The notes beneath the pieces were generated by a model. It did no database searches and was not told the DNA's origin. It worked only from the letters and a program-made list of their open reading frames with translations. The translations under genes and the position numbers were made by a program. DNA of 64,000 bases from Sphingopyxis sp. QXT-31 (lineage in GTDB: Bacteria; Pseudomonadota; Alphaproteobacteria; Sphingomonadales; Sphingomonadaceae). The stretch covers positions 3,224,001 to 3,288,000 of the forward strand of contig NZ_CP019449.1 in assembly GCF_001984035.1 (NCBI RefSeq). Reading direction: 5' to 3'. The stretch's first letter is position 1. Each line of letters begins with the position of its first letter. Of this stretch, positions 41,383 to 50,619 are shown piece by piece.

Positions 41383-41526
41383 TCAGTCGTCGGTCGTGAT
41401 GCCGCCGACGAACAGATAGTGCTGGTTCGTGTCCTCGTCCCGCGGACCCACGGGTTCGATGCCGCGGGTTTCGACGCTGATCGCGCCGAGATCGATCAGT
41501 TCGTCACTGTTCTGCAAGTTTTTCAT
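41383..41526 (-). CDS. Lasso peptide precursor, sphingopyxin-like
   Basis: 47 residues from ATG 41526, with GGAAGGAAG 8 bases upstream. The leader is 21 residues and ends ISVETR, with the Thr at position -2 that lasso peptidases require. The core starts GIEPVGPRDEDTNQHY and continues LFVGGITTDD: Gly1 and Asp9 can form the 9-residue ring. It is close to sphingopyxin I but has Val5, Arg8 and a different loop. The last few residues may be trimmed on maturation. The start codon was chosen by the ribosome site and leader length; the longer frame to 41895 is non-coding. Confidence 0.92.
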   Translation of the reverse strand: MKNLQNSDELIDLGAISVETRGIEPVGPRDEDTNQHYLFVGGITTDD

Positions 41527-42094
41527 CGCTTTCTTCCTTCCCAAAATCGCGACCGAAAGAGTCGCAAATGGGAAGTTATGGCTCGATGAAATCAGCTTCC
41601 ATTTTATAATCCGTTTATAATCGACACGGTTCTCGATCCGAAAAGGAGTGACCGCGCAAAGGAAACGCGCGTCGGGAGCGCATACCGTCACCTTTAGCTT
41701 TCGCCTGGACATGCGTGACGGAACCCGGTCACGCGCCTCATTGAGAAGGCGCGAAGATATTCTGGGCGAAACCGGAGTTGTCGCAACGGAAACTGGCCCC
41801 AGATTTGGATGTATTTTTCTGAGCGCAACATCGACGCCGAACCGTGGCCGACGAACCGCGAGCGCCCAGCGAGCGGCCGGTTCAATGAATCGCACCCTGC
41901 AACAAGGCGGCCATGTCGCCCAATTGAGTGCGGGCGGAAAGCCGGGGCATGTCGGCTTTCAACGCCCGCAATTTCGAAATGCCGCCGGTTCAGAGTGCGG
42001 CGGGGCCCGATACATCAGGTGCCGCGCCCTCAGGAGCCGGCCGCCAGGCCGGCGGGAAAGAGCGCGCCTACAGCCCCGCTCCTTTCCGGTAAGC
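41527..42094. other. 568-bp region upstream of the lasso precursor
   Basis: No supported gene. The precursor promoter must lie in the left part: on the minus strand two TATAAA elements (near 41602-41620) precede the start by 75-95 bp, but no clear -35 is visible. The right part (41650-42094) shows only low-quality open frames. Confidence 0.45.
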
Positions 42095-42895
42095 CTAGTC
42101 GAAGATGACGACCTTGCGCGCGGCGGGATCAAATGTCTCGATTACGACCGCTTCATCCTCGACGGCCGGCGGCGAGCATTCGAGAATCTTCACCTTGGCC
42201 GAAAGCACTTCGGCGTAGGCTGCGGGGCAACAAAGGATGAACTCCGTGCCGTTTCCATAAATGCTGCCCCAGTCGACGTACATGGTGCTCCAACCATGCC
42301 GCCGTTCCCATTCGATCTGTCGGGGTTCGCCTCGTTCGGACCGCCCAGGATAGGGTTCGGTTGACAATATATGGACTCGCGCGTCGGGATCGAACCAGCA
42401 ATGATCGTGATCCGCGACCGGCGGACGACTGTCATACTCGTGCGTCGGATAGCATCTGCGGGCGCTTGAGGGTTTGAGGCCGGTTGCGTCCATGAACTGC
42501 AGCGCACGGGCAATCCGGCCGATATACCATTGGGTTTCATTGGCGTGGCGCTGCTGGCCCGTCCGTTCGAGAAAGACCGAGTCTTCGACTTTGCAGGCGC
42601 CCAGATAGCCCGTCAGATGGTGACGCCGCACCAACTCGGTCAGTGGCACACGCAATTTGAGATCGATTTGCGCGGTGCCGCTTTCCCTTGTTTCATAGCC
42701 CCACCAGTTCTGACGAACCGTGACATTGTGGAGCATGGATCGGCTAGGAAGTTTCCGCTTCGCATCGACATAGCCTTGGAACCCGCCGGCACATGCCGCG
42801 AGGTCGAGCGCATCGTGCCGCGGGACCGATTGCTCCGCCTGGATTTGCTTGGCGAGCGATTTCAGCCCGGCGAGGGTGGAATATTGAAACATCAT
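42095..42895 (-). CDS. Uncharacterised protein, probable DUF5623 type
   Basis: 266 residues from ATG 42895. The N-terminus FQYSTLAGLKSLAKQIQAEQSVPRHDALDLAACAGGFQGYVDAKRKL resembles the start of DUF5623 proteins, and the rest is an acidic alpha/beta region with Trp/Tyr-rich blocks (RQNWWGYETRESGTAQIDLKLRVPLTELVRRHHLTGYLG). No enzymatic motif is evident. It is divergent from the gene at 43165 and lies outside the lasso operons. Confidence 0.6.
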   Translation of the reverse strand: MMFQYSTLAGLKSLAKQIQAEQSVPRHDALDLAACAGGFQGYVDAKRKLPSRSMLHNVTVRQNWWGYETRESGTAQIDLKLRVPLTELVRRHHLTGYLGACKVEDSVFLERTGQQRHANETQWYIGRIARALQFMDATGLKPSSARRCYPTHEYDSRPPVADHDHCWFDPDARVHILSTEPYPGRSERGEPRQIEWERRHGWSTMYVDWGSIYGNGTEFILCCPAAYAEVLSAKVKILECSPPAVEDEAVVIETFDPAARKVVIFD

Positions 42896-43164
42896 CGCAG
42901 GTCTCCGTGGGCTTCGGACCGGCGTCGCCTGCTACCGCCCCCAAAGCCACGAAATGCGATGGGTCAGTGATCAAAACAGTGCCATTGTGGCTTCGCAAAT
43001 GCAGGCGGCAGGCCCCTGTTGAAGGCCTACGAGAAATCTGGCGTAGCGCTGATGACAAGTCAATCGGCAAGAAGGCGGACTGGGAGCTTGAGCCCTCTTG
43101 CATCGAGCGGGCCACCCCTGCACCTCTCGGCAGTAGCAACGCGCCGAGAGACGGAGAATATGGG

Positions 43165-44130
43165 ATGAAGACATTTCTGCGGCGGCTCTTTGGAATGGAA
43201 ACGCAAAGCGAACTGCCCACGCGCCCAAAGACAACGGGTCTTCGCATGCAGAAGTTTGGGCACGACCTCGTCCGGATCGAGTCGATCGGGTTCTTCGGTC
43301 ATCATGCCGCATCCCCCAATGGAGATTTTCACCTGATTTGGGCGGACCGAAATCCTGAAGGTACGGTAGGTGGATACCGCCACGAAGGCCATGGTTCCTG
43401 GTCCCTGCTTCACGGCGATGAAATTGTCGCAACGGGACGGCTCGAGCGTCCCACGGATGGAAAGACCGCGAACAATGGCAGCTTCATCATCCACGACCGC
43501 TTGTTCGGCGATGGCCTCAAGGGTCGGTTCGTAGCCTTCGGGGCCGACGGTGCAAAGCTGGTCGAAAAGGAACTGACCGCCAATCTGATAAGCAACGGCC
43601 TGTCGGACGATGGACGCATCGCTATTTGTCAGACCGCAAATGCCCCCGGCAGCACCGACAGTTGCCGCTACATTCTTTTCGATCTCGAACAGGGCGATGA
43701 AATCGCCCGCTGGGAGGTCGAGACAGGTTGGGCGGACGGTTATGAATTCGATACGACCAGTCGCCACGTCTACTTGTTACGGACGAACGCCGGCCGTGTC
43801 GGCTATGACTTCGACGGGGCTATGCTCGACCGCAAGGGCTGGCAGACCGAGCGCATCGGCGCTGGCGATCTTCATGTCATTCGTATGGTCCTCGCGTCAG
43901 AAGAGCCAATGGATCGCGGGATGCGAGAGGCACTTTTGGCCGGCTTGCATGTCGCGGCGCAAGGTTCTGAGCGCACGCTGCAAGCGCATGCTTTGCGGCT
44001 CTTGGGCGAATGGCACGAACAGGAAGGCGCGATCCAGGAGGCGGTGGACGCTTATGGGAAGGCGTTGAGCATCGATGCCCGAATCGGCGTTGCTCGAAAG
44101 CTCGAAAAGCTTCGAAAATCTCTGCCGTAA
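43165..44130 (+). CDS. Uncharacterised protein with C-terminal TPR-like repeat
   Basis: 321 residues from ATG 43165 (GGAG 12 bases upstream). The middle is rich in beta strands and aromatic residues ([66 protein letters not shown]), suggesting a beta-propeller or beta-sandwich. Residues about 275-318 ([31 protein letters not shown]) look like one TPR hairpin. No signal peptide. Function unknown. It is the last gene before the tRNA scar. Confidence 0.6.
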   Translation: MKTFLRRLFGMETQSELPTRPKTTGLRMQKFGHDLVRIESIGFFGHHAASPNGDFHLIWADRNPEGTVGGYRHEGHGSWSLLHGDEIVATGRLERPTDGKTANNGSFIIHDRLFGDGLKGRFVAFGADGAKLVEKELTANLISNGLSDDGRIAICQTANAPGSTDSCRYILFDLEQGDEIARWEVETGWADGYEFDTTSRHVYLLRTNAGRVGYDFDGAMLDRKGWQTERIGAGDLHVIRMVLASEEPMDRGMREALLAGLHVAAQGSERTLQAHALRLLGEWHEQEGAIQEAVDAYGKALSIDARIGVARKLEKLRKSLP

Positions 44131-44139
44131 TCTTGAAAG

Positions 44140-44216
44140 TGGCGCACCCGACAGGATTCGAACCTGTGACCTTCGCCTTCGGAGGGCGACACTCTATCCA
44201 GCTGAGCTACGGGTGC
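44140..44216 (-). tRNA. tRNA-Arg (CCG)
   Basis: On the minus strand the gene begins GCACCCGTAGCTCAGC and folds into a full cloverleaf: the acceptor stem GCACCCG pairs with CGGGTGC, followed by discriminator G and an encoded CCA. The anticodon loop CTCCGAA gives anticodon CCG. The T-arm AGGTTCGAATCCT is normal. A second, truncated copy follows at 44458-44507. Confidence 0.95.
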
Positions 44217-44457
44217 TTCGCGGCGGTGCCTAGCCGGTCGAACGGCCATTGGTCAACGGATTCGATGCAGGATGGTCAGACTGCTCGGTTCGCGACTGCG
44301 CCACTCTGCCGTAGCCCTTCGTACTCTATGATACTACGCAGTATGCTTACGTCATGCTTACGTGAAGCGATTTCACCAGACTGGTTCGCTGCAAAGACGC
44401 CAAATTTTATAAGAAGATCAATGGTTTATGAAGAACTTGAAGCGCGATTTAGGGGCT
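44217..44457. other. Spacer between intact and truncated tRNA-Arg copies
   Basis: No gene. The stretch has lower GC than its surroundings and contains the tandem-like CATGCTTACGT / TATGCTTACGT (near 44341-44362). It is the junction between accessory DNA on the left and core chromosome on the right. Confidence 0.5.
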
Positions 44458-44507
<50 letters not shown>

Positions 44508-44604
44508 CGGTAGAGCGCGGCCTCTAGCAAGCGCGCGCGCCGCCAGCAATGGCCTATCGACGCTGCACCGCAGATGTGCGAAGCGAGGCGCGCAGGGGGC
44601 AGAG

Positions 44605-45666
44605 GTGAAGGCATCCGACTATAACTGGCCGATGGCGGCCGACCTCTATGGCGAGATGCAGCTCGAGGCGCATCCGCCCGCGCGGCACAATATGCGCGAC
44701 TTCCTCCCCGGCATTCTCGTTACCGGAATCGCCGCGCTCGCCGCCGCCTGGCTCGCCGACCATTATGCCGCACCGATCGTCCTGATGGGGTTGCTGATCG
44801 GACTCGCCCTCTCCTTCCTGTCGCAGGACAGGCGCACCCACGCCGGGCTCGACCTCATGTCGCAGACCGCGCTGCGCTTCGGCATCGTGCTCGTCGGCGC
44901 GCGGATCACCGCCGACCAGCTCGTCGATCTCGGGCCCCTGCCCTTCGCGCTGCTCGTGCTGATCATGATCGCGGTGATCGCTGTGACCGTCGCCACCGCG
45001 CGATTGTTCCGGCAGGACCGCCACGCGGCGTTGCTCGCCGGCGGCGCGACCGCGATCTGCGGCGCCTCGGCGGCGCTCGCGCTCTATTCCTTGATCGGCG
45101 ACAAGCGCGTCGACCAGGCGCGCTTCACGCTGACCCTGGTCGGGATCACCGTCGCGAGCGCGCTCGCGATGACGCTCTACCCCGTACTCGCAGCGCAGCT
45201 CGGGCTCAGCGACGCGCAGGCGGGCTTTCTGATCGGCGCGTCGATCCACGACGTTGCGCAGGCGATCGGCGGCGGCTTCTCCTTCTCCGCCCCCGCGGGC
45301 GAGGTCGCGACAATCGTCAAGCTGACGCGCGTCGCCTTGCTCGCGCCGATGCTGATGCTCGTCGGGCTGTGGCTCGCGCGAAGCGGCGGCGACACCACAG
45401 GCAAGCGTATCCCGCTGCGCCTGCCGTGGTTCATCCTCGGCTTCCTCGCCATCGCGGCGCTCAACTCGCTGATCGCGATCCCCAAGCCCGTCACCGACGG
45501 TGCTGCGACGGCCGCGCAGGCGCTGCTGCTGCTCGCCATCGTGGCGACCGCGATGAAGGCGCGGCTGCACCTGCTGCTCGACCAGGGCTGGCGCAGCTTC
45601 GCGCCGATCATCGTCGCGACGCTGACGAGTTTCCTGCTGTCGCTGGGCGCCGCGCTGTTGCTGTGA
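44605..45666 (+). CDS. YeiH/UPF0324-family membrane protein (putative sulfate exporter)
   Basis: 353 residues with about ten hydrophobic segments. Family blocks: LRFGIVLVGARITADQLVDLG, LAGGATAICGASAALAL and FLIGASIHDVAQAIGGGFSFS, diagnostic of the YeiH family. Members are annotated as putative sulfate export transporters; the substrate is not settled. First core-genome gene after the tRNA scar, with 97 bp between. Confidence 0.85.
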   Translation: MKASDYNWPMAADLYGEMQLEAHPPARHNMRDFLPGILVTGIAALAAAWLADHYAAPIVLMGLLIGLALSFLSQDRRTHAGLDLMSQTALRFGIVLVGARITADQLVDLGPLPFALLVLIMIAVIAVTVATARLFRQDRHAALLAGGATAICGASAALALYSLIGDKRVDQARFTLTLVGITVASALAMTLYPVLAAQLGLSDAQAGFLIGASIHDVAQAIGGGFSFSAPAGEVATIVKLTRVALLAPMLMLVGLWLARSGGDTTGKRIPLRLPWFILGFLAIAALNSLIAIPKPVTDGAATAAQALLLLAIVATAMKARLHLLLDQGWRSFAPIIVATLTSFLLSLGAALLL

Positions 45667-45697
45667 CGCCGTGGCGTCAGCCTAAACGTCTGTAATA

Positions 45698-46465
45698 TCA
45701 GCCCTTGGGCAGCGCCCAGCTGACCGTCAGCTGCGTCGCACGGCGCGGGATGTCGAGCTTGGCCTCGCTGAAATTGACCTTCTCGTTCGGCGGCAGCATG
45801 CGCACCGGCGGCTTGATCGTCCAGCTGTAGACGATCGTGCCCTGCGCATCGCGCAGCTCGGCGAGGATCGGCGGAACGCGCTGTTCGCGGTCGGTCGGGT
45901 TGATGATCACCCCCGACGCCGCAAAATAGATGGTGCCGTCGGCAAGTTCGCGATGATCCTGGTTCGGCGGCAGCTCGATGACGAGGTCGGGCTCGTCGCT
46001 CATCCCCGGAATGCCCAGCCCCTGCGCCCAGCCCGGCAGCCCGAACCAGTAGAGCCCCGCGGTCGCGGCGATCATCAGCGCCGCGGCACCGCCTGCGATC
46101 AGCGTCCAGCGCTTCGCCGGGTTCCGGCGCGGGCGACGGAAGGGCAGCGGCGCCTCGCTGTCGGTGACGGTGACCTTCTTTTCGGCCGGTGGCGTAGCAA
46201 AGGCCGCGGCGGGCGGCGCTTCGGTCGGCTCGCGCGGGGTGAGCGCCGGTTCTTCGACCGGCGGCGCGGACACCGGGACTTCGGGCGCAGCCGCCACGGG
46301 CTGCTCGACCGGCGCGGGAGCCGGTACTGGCGCAGCGGCGCCGCTCGCGGGCTCCTGGAACCAGCTATGGCGGCAATTGGCGCAGCGCACGGTGCGGCCA
46401 TTGGCGCCGATCGCCGTATCGGGAACGACGTAGCGCGTGTGGCATGCTGGACAGGCAAGGATCAT
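45698..46465 (-). CDS. MJ0042-type zinc-ribbon membrane protein
   Basis: 255 residues. An N-terminal zinc ribbon (ACPACHTRY, then [10 protein letters not shown]) is followed by a Pro/Ala-rich linker, one membrane helix (about 132-152, [22 protein letters not shown]) and an extracytoplasmic DUF3426-like domain with [25 protein letters not shown]. Such proteins are common next to ftsE-ftsX in alphaproteobacteria. Function unknown; the ribbon may bind zinc or nucleic acid. It is divergent from ftsE. Confidence 0.8.
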   Translation of the reverse strand: MILACPACHTRYVVPDTAIGANGRTVRCANCRHSWFQEPASGAAAPVPAPAPVEQPVAAAPEVPVSAPPVEEPALTPREPTEAPPAAAFATPPAEKKVTVTDSEAPLPFRRPRRNPAKRWTLIAGGAAALMIAATAGLYWFGLPGWAQGLGIPGMSDEPDLVIELPPNQDHRELADGTIYFAASGVIINPTDREQRVPPILAELRDAQGTIVYSWTIKPPVRMLPPNEKVNFSEAKLDIPRRATQLTVSWALPKG

Positions 46466-46628
46466 GGATTCCCTCTAAACACGCCGATTCGCGGCATGCA
46501 AGCGCCGCGTCGCCTGGGCGCCCCTACTCGGCGCTTGTCCTTGTGGGAAAGCCATGCAACAGGCGGGCCATGGGCGTCGTCCTATCCCCAAAAAGCGCGG
46601 AACGCGGACTCCCCCGCGGCGTGACGCC

Positions 46629-47360
46629 ATGACCGAGGCGGGCTCGGGCCGCGCTGGCGGCGCGATGGTCGAATTCGACCGCGTCGGGCTGCGCTACGGC
46701 CCCGATGCCGAGGTGCTCGCCGACATCAGCTTCAACCTGCAACCGGGCAGCTTCTATTTCCTCACCGGCCCCTCGGGCGCGGGCAAGACCTCGCTGCTCA
46801 AGATGCTCTATCTCGCGCAGCGACCGAGCCGCGGGCTGGTCCGCCTGTTTGGCGAGGACCTCGTCCATATGCCGCGCCACCGCCTGCCCGGCTTTCGCCG
46901 CCGCATCGGCGTGGTGTTCCAGGACTTCCGCCTGATCCCGCACCTCAGCGCGCGCGACAATATCGCGCTGCCCCTGCGCATCGCGGGGGTCAGCGAGGAG
47001 GATCTGTCGGGTCCGGTCGGCGAGATGCTGAGCTGGATCGGCCTCGACGAGCGCGCGCACGCCTTTCCCCCGACGCTGTCGGGCGGCGAGCAGCAGCGCG
47101 TCGCGATCGCGCGCGCGGTGATCGCGCGCCCGCAACTTCTGGTCGCCGACGAACCGACGGGCAACGTCGATCCCGAAATGGCGATGCGGCTGCTGGGGCT
47201 GTTCGAGGCGCTCAACCGCCTCGGCACCACCGTGGTCGTTGCGACGCACGACATCCACCTGATCAGCCGTATCGACAATGCACAGATGATGCGGCTGGAA
47301 AAAGGGCGCCTCGCTGACCCCACCGGCGCGCTGCGCTATCCCCCGGCGAACAAGGTGTAG
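46629..47360 (+). CDS. ftsE: Cell-division ATP-binding protein FtsE
   Basis: 243 residues from ATG 46629. ABC ATPase motifs: Walker A GPSGAGKTS, Q-loop VVFQDFRLIPHLSARDN, signature LSGGEQQRVAIARA, Walker B LLVADEPTGNVDPE and H-loop VVVATHD. FtsE with FtsX regulates periplasmic peptidoglycan hydrolases at the septum. ftsX follows 15 bp downstream. Confidence 0.93.
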   Translation: MTEAGSGRAGGAMVEFDRVGLRYGPDAEVLADISFNLQPGSFYFLTGPSGAGKTSLLKMLYLAQRPSRGLVRLFGEDLVHMPRHRLPGFRRRIGVVFQDFRLIPHLSARDNIALPLRIAGVSEEDLSGPVGEMLSWIGLDERAHAFPPTLSGGEQQRVAIARAVIARPQLLVADEPTGNVDPEMAMRLLGLFEALNRLGTTVVVATHDIHLISRIDNAQMMRLEKGRLADPTGALRYPPANKV

Positions 47361-47375
47361 GCGGGGCTTGGCGTC

Positions 47376-48281
47376 ATGATCATCCCGCGCGTTCCCGTCC
47401 AGCACCGCCGCCTGCTGCCCGACCGCCGCCTGTCGGGACCGACGCCGTGGGTCGTCGCGATCCTGATGATGCTCACGCTGCTCGCCGCCGCCGCAGGCGT
47501 CGGCCTCGCGCGCGCCGCGAACAATATCGGCGATGCCATCGCCGGCCGCGTGACGGTGCAGATCGTCACCGCCAATCCGGTGACGCGCGCCGAGCAGGCC
47601 GCCGCGCTCCGCCGTCAGGCGCAGGCGCAGCCCTATGTTCGCGGCGCCCGCCAGGTCCGACAGGAGGAATTGCTGGCGACGCTCGGCCAGTGGCTCGGCA
47701 GCGCGGGCGGCGACGATCCGGTGCTGCGCTCGCTTCCCCTTCCGGCTTTGGTCGACGTCGATTTCGTCGGCGGCGACCGCGCCGGCCAGATCGCGCAGCT
47801 CCGCGCCCTCGTCGCGCAGACCGCGCCAGGCGCGCGCGTCATCCCGCACGCCGAATGGCTGGGCCCCGTCGCGCGGCTGATTCGCAGCCTCGCCTGGGTC
47901 GCCGCGGGGCTTGTCCTGCTGATGACGCTCGCGAGCGGCGCGGTGGTGATCATGACCGCGCGCGCCGCGCTCGGCACCCATTATGCAACGATCGAGATGC
48001 TGCATCTGATCGGCGCGACCGACCGCCAGATCACCCGGCTCTTCCAGCGCCGCATCGCGATCGACACGGCGTACGGCATCGCGCTCGGCACCGTCGTCGC
48101 CGCGGCGATCATCCTGCTGATCGGATGGCAATGGTCGGGGGTCACCTCCGGCCTCGCCGCCACCGCGTCGCTCGGCCCGATGGGCTGGGTGCTCTTGCTG
48201 GCGCTGCCGCTATTGGCTATCGCGCTCGCAGCCCTGACCGCGCGGCTGACGCTGCTCTCCGCGCTCAAGAAGATTTTATGA
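47376..48281 (+). CDS. ftsX: Cell-division membrane protein FtsX
   Basis: 301 residues. Four hydrophobic segments in the FtsX layout: an N-terminal helix (about 27-50, PWVVAILMMLTLLAAAAGVGLA), a large periplasmic loop, and three C-terminal helices, with ATDRQITRLFQRRIAIDTAYG in between. It follows ftsE and overlaps ydcF by 4 bp. It forms the ABC-type complex with FtsE. Confidence 0.9.
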   Translation: MIIPRVPVQHRRLLPDRRLSGPTPWVVAILMMLTLLAAAAGVGLARAANNIGDAIAGRVTVQIVTANPVTRAEQAAALRRQAQAQPYVRGARQVRQEELLATLGQWLGSAGGDDPVLRSLPLPALVDVDFVGGDRAGQIAQLRALVAQTAPGARVIPHAEWLGPVARLIRSLAWVAAGLVLLMTLASGAVVIMTARAALGTHYATIEMLHLIGATDRQITRLFQRRIAIDTAYGIALGTVVAAAIILLIGWQWSGVTSGLAATASLGPMGWVLLLALPLLAIALAALTARLTLLSALKKIL

Positions 48282-48808
48282 TCAAGCGTATCCTCTCCCT
48301 CCTCTTCCTGGCCTGGGTGCTCGGCTTCGCCTGGTTCGCGCTGCTGCCGCCGCTGCCCGCGGGCGCGCAGAAGACCGATGCGATCGTCGTGCTCACCGGC
48401 GGCCCCGGCCGCATCGACCGCGCGCTCGAGCGCCTCGAGGCGGGCGACGCCAAGCGCCTGCTGATCAGCGGCGTCGCGCGCGAGGTGAAACCGCGCGAAC
48501 TCGCCGCCGAGTATAAGCGCCCCGAGGAACTCTTCGACTGCTGCATCGCGCTAGGTTTCGAGGCCGAGGATACGCGCTCGAACGCGACCGAGGTCGCGAC
48601 CTGGGTTGCGCGGCGCAACTATAAGAGCGTGCGGCTGATCACCACCGACTGGCACATGCGCCGCGCCGAATATGAGCTGGCGCGCGCGGTCGGCGACAAG
48701 GTGACGATCGTCCCCGACGCGGTGCACAGCGAACCGAGCCTCGCGACTTTGTTTCGCGAATATCACAAATATCTGGCGGGGCTGGCGGGCGGGCTGCTCG
48801 GGCTCTGA
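48278..48808 (+). CDS. YdcF/SanA-family (DUF218) envelope protein
   Basis: 176 residues from ATG 48278 in the ATGA overlap with ftsX. An N-terminal membrane anchor (ILSLLFLAWVLGFAWFALL) precedes the DUF218 domain: TDAIVVLTGGPGRIDRALERLEAGDAKRLLISGV, ATEVATWVARRNYKSVRLITTDWHMRRAEYEL. The family is linked to envelope or cell-wall lipid functions (SanA, ElyC) without a settled reaction. It is coupled with plsC, which starts at the last base of its stop. Confidence 0.85.
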   Translation: MIKRILSLLFLAWVLGFAWFALLPPLPAGAQKTDAIVVLTGGPGRIDRALERLEAGDAKRLLISGVAREVKPRELAAEYKRPEELFDCCIALGFEAEDTRSNATEVATWVARRNYKSVRLITTDWHMRRAEYELARAVGDKVTIVPDAVHSEPSLATLFREYHKYLAGLAGGLLGL

Positions 48809-49545
48809 TGCGCTACATCATCGCCCTGATCCGCTCGATCCTGTTCTGGCTGCTCTTCTTCTTGATGAGCAGTTTCTGCTCGATCGGCGCGGTGATTTCG
48901 CTGCCGATCTCGCACAAGGCGACGATCTGGTTCGTACGTCTCTGGTCGCAGTTCCACCGGCTGATCGCCCGCTTCGTGCTGGGGCACCGGATCGTCGTCG
49001 AGGGCGCGATGCCCGACATCCCCGTGCTCTATGTCTTCAAGCATGAGGGCGCGTTCGAGACGATCGAGCAGCCGGGCCTGTTCCGGCATCCCGCGGTCTT
49101 CGCCAAGGAAGAGCTGTTTTCGATCCCCGTCTGGGGCAAGGCGGCGCAGTTTTACGGCCTGATCCCCGTCGACCGCGACGGCGGCGGCAAGGCGATGCGC
49201 GCAATGCTGGGTGCGGCCAAGGCCGCGCTCGCCGCGGGGCGGCCGCTGGTGCTGTTTGCCGAGGGAACGCGGGTGCCGCATGGGCTAGCGCCGCCGCTGC
49301 GCCCCGGTTTCGCGGGCATGTACCGCCTGCTCGGCATCGACGTGATCCCCGTCGCGGTGGACAGCGGCCTCGCCTATCCGCCGCGCCGCTGGGTCAAATG
49401 GCCGGGCACGATCACCTACCGGATCGGCGAGACCATCCCTGCCGGCCTGCCGCGCGAAGAAGCCGAGGAGCGCGTCTGGCGCGCGATCAACGCGCTGAAC
49501 CCGCCCGAGGCATTGCTGGAAGGCTATAAAAAACCTTCCCCCTAG
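48808..49545 (+). CDS. plsC: 1-acylglycerol-3-phosphate acyltransferase (PlsC family)
   Basis: 245 residues. N-terminal membrane helices (5-30) precede the acyltransferase domain. Motif I reads VFKHEGAFETIE, an H-x4-E variant of the usual H-x4-D. Motif III is LVLFAEGTRVPHG (FPEGTR in most members), and IPVAVDSG follows. The enzyme makes phosphatidic acid from lysophosphatidic acid. Last gene of the ftsE-ftsX-ydcF-plsC run; its stop codon lies within a hairpin-forming repeat that may end the transcript. Confidence 0.85.
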   Translation: MRYIIALIRSILFWLLFFLMSSFCSIGAVISLPISHKATIWFVRLWSQFHRLIARFVLGHRIVVEGAMPDIPVLYVFKHEGAFETIEQPGLFRHPAVFAKEELFSIPVWGKAAQFYGLIPVDRDGGGKAMRAMLGAAKAALAAGRPLVLFAEGTRVPHGLAPPLRPGFAGMYRLLGIDVIPVAVDSGLAYPPRRWVKWPGTITYRIGETIPAGLPREEAEERVWRAINALNPPEALLEGYKKPSP

Positions 49546-49707
49546 ATGGGGGAAGGATACGCAGCCTTTTCGCGAAGCGATTAGGCGAAGTTGGATGGGG
49601 GTGATGGCGCGTCATTACACCCGCCTTTTCAGGCCGAGAGCGCACCCCACCACTGCGACTAGGCAGTAAACTGCCAAGTCTCGCTGCCTCCCCCATCAAG
49701 GGGGAGG
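49534..49707. repeat. Intergenic repeat element, copy 1
   Basis: Bounded by two hairpins: CCTTCCCCCTAGATGGGGG-AAGG (49534-49556) and CCTCCCCCATCAAGGGGGAGG (49687-49707). An internal stem-loop ctaggcagtaaactgccaag (49659-49678) is nearly identical to 57056-57075. The left hairpin overlaps the plsC stop codon. Looks like a small non-autonomous REP/MITE-like element. Confidence 0.65.
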
Positions 49708-49716
49708 GGTTTCAGG

Positions 49717-50619
49717 TCAGTGCTTGCGCCCGAAATCGGGCGCGGCATCATCCTGACCCTGCTCGATGATCGAGCGCCGAATCGCGCGCGTGCGGGTGAA
49801 CCAGTCCTCGAGCTTGGCGCCGTCGCCGCGGCGGATCGCCTGTTGCAGCACGGTCAGATCCTCGTTGAAGCGCTGCAAGGTCGCGAGCACCGCATCCTTG
49901 TTGGCGAGGAACACATCGCGCCACATCACCGGGTCGCTCGCCGCGATGCGCGTGAAGTCGCGGAAGCCGCCCGCCGAATATTTGATCACCTCGCTCTCGG
50001 TGACCTCCTCCAGCTCGCTCGCGGTGCCGACGATCGTATAGGCGATCAGATGCGGCAAATGGCTGGTCACCGCGAGCACCATATCATGGTGCGCGGCGTC
50101 CATGACGTCGACCCGCGCGCCGAGCGCTTCCCAGAAGCCCGTCAGCGCCTGGACCGCCTCACCCGGCGACCGCGCATCAGGGGTGACGATGCACCAGCGC
50201 CCCTCGAACAGGCTCGCAAAACCCGCCGCCGGCCCGCTATTCTCGGTCCCCGCGACTGGATGTGCCGGAATGACGGCATGGTGGGGCAGCGCTTTCGCAA
50301 GCGCCTCGGCAACGCTCGCTTTCGACGAACCCACGTCCGAGATGATCGCATCGGCCTTGAGCCCCGGCGCAATGGCGGCGGCGGCATCGGCCATCCGCCC
50401 GACCGGCACCGCCAAAATCACGAGATCGGCATCAGCCATCGCTTCAGCCGCATCGTCGACAATCGTGTCGCACAGGCCAAGCGCGCGGGCTTCGCCACGC
50501 ACCTCCGCGCTGGCGTCATGCCCCGTAACCGTCACGCCGGGCAGCCGCTCGGCGATCGCGCGCGCCAGCGACGAGCCGATCAGCCCCAGCCCGACGATCG
50601 CGACCTTTTCGAATCCCAT
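49717..50619 (-). CDS. Prephenate/arogenate dehydrogenase
   Basis: 300 residues from ATG 50619, overlapping the hisC stop by one base. The NAD(P)-binding motif is VAIVGLGLIGSSLARAI; the prephenate-binding region has HPVAGTENSGPAAGFASLF and the His of VTSHLPHLIAY. It oxidises prephenate or arogenate in tyrosine synthesis. Pairing with an aminotransferase of the HisC family, which can also act on aromatic amino acids, is usual in alphaproteobacteria. The upstream in-frame stretch overlaps hisC and is not part of the gene. Confidence 0.9.
   Translation of the reverse strand: MGFEKVAIVGLGLIGSSLARAIAERLPGVTVTGHDASAEVRGEARALGLCDTIVDDAAEAMADADLVILAVPVGRMADAAAAIAPGLKADAIISDVGSSKASVAEALAKALPHHAVIPAHPVAGTENSGPAAGFASLFEGRWCIVTPDARSPGEAVQALTGFWEALGARVDVMDAAHHDMVLAVTSHLPHLIAYTIVGTASELEEVTESEVIKYSAGGFRDFTRIAASDPVMWRDVFLANKDAVLATLQRFNEDLTVLQQAIRRGDGAKLEDWFTRTRAIRRSIIEQGQDDAAPDFGRKH

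Noticed and set aside
41527..41895. Longer lasso precursor starting at 41895
   Set aside because: The extra 123 codons have no leader-like features; the ATG at 41526 has a strong ribosome site and gives a leader of normal length.
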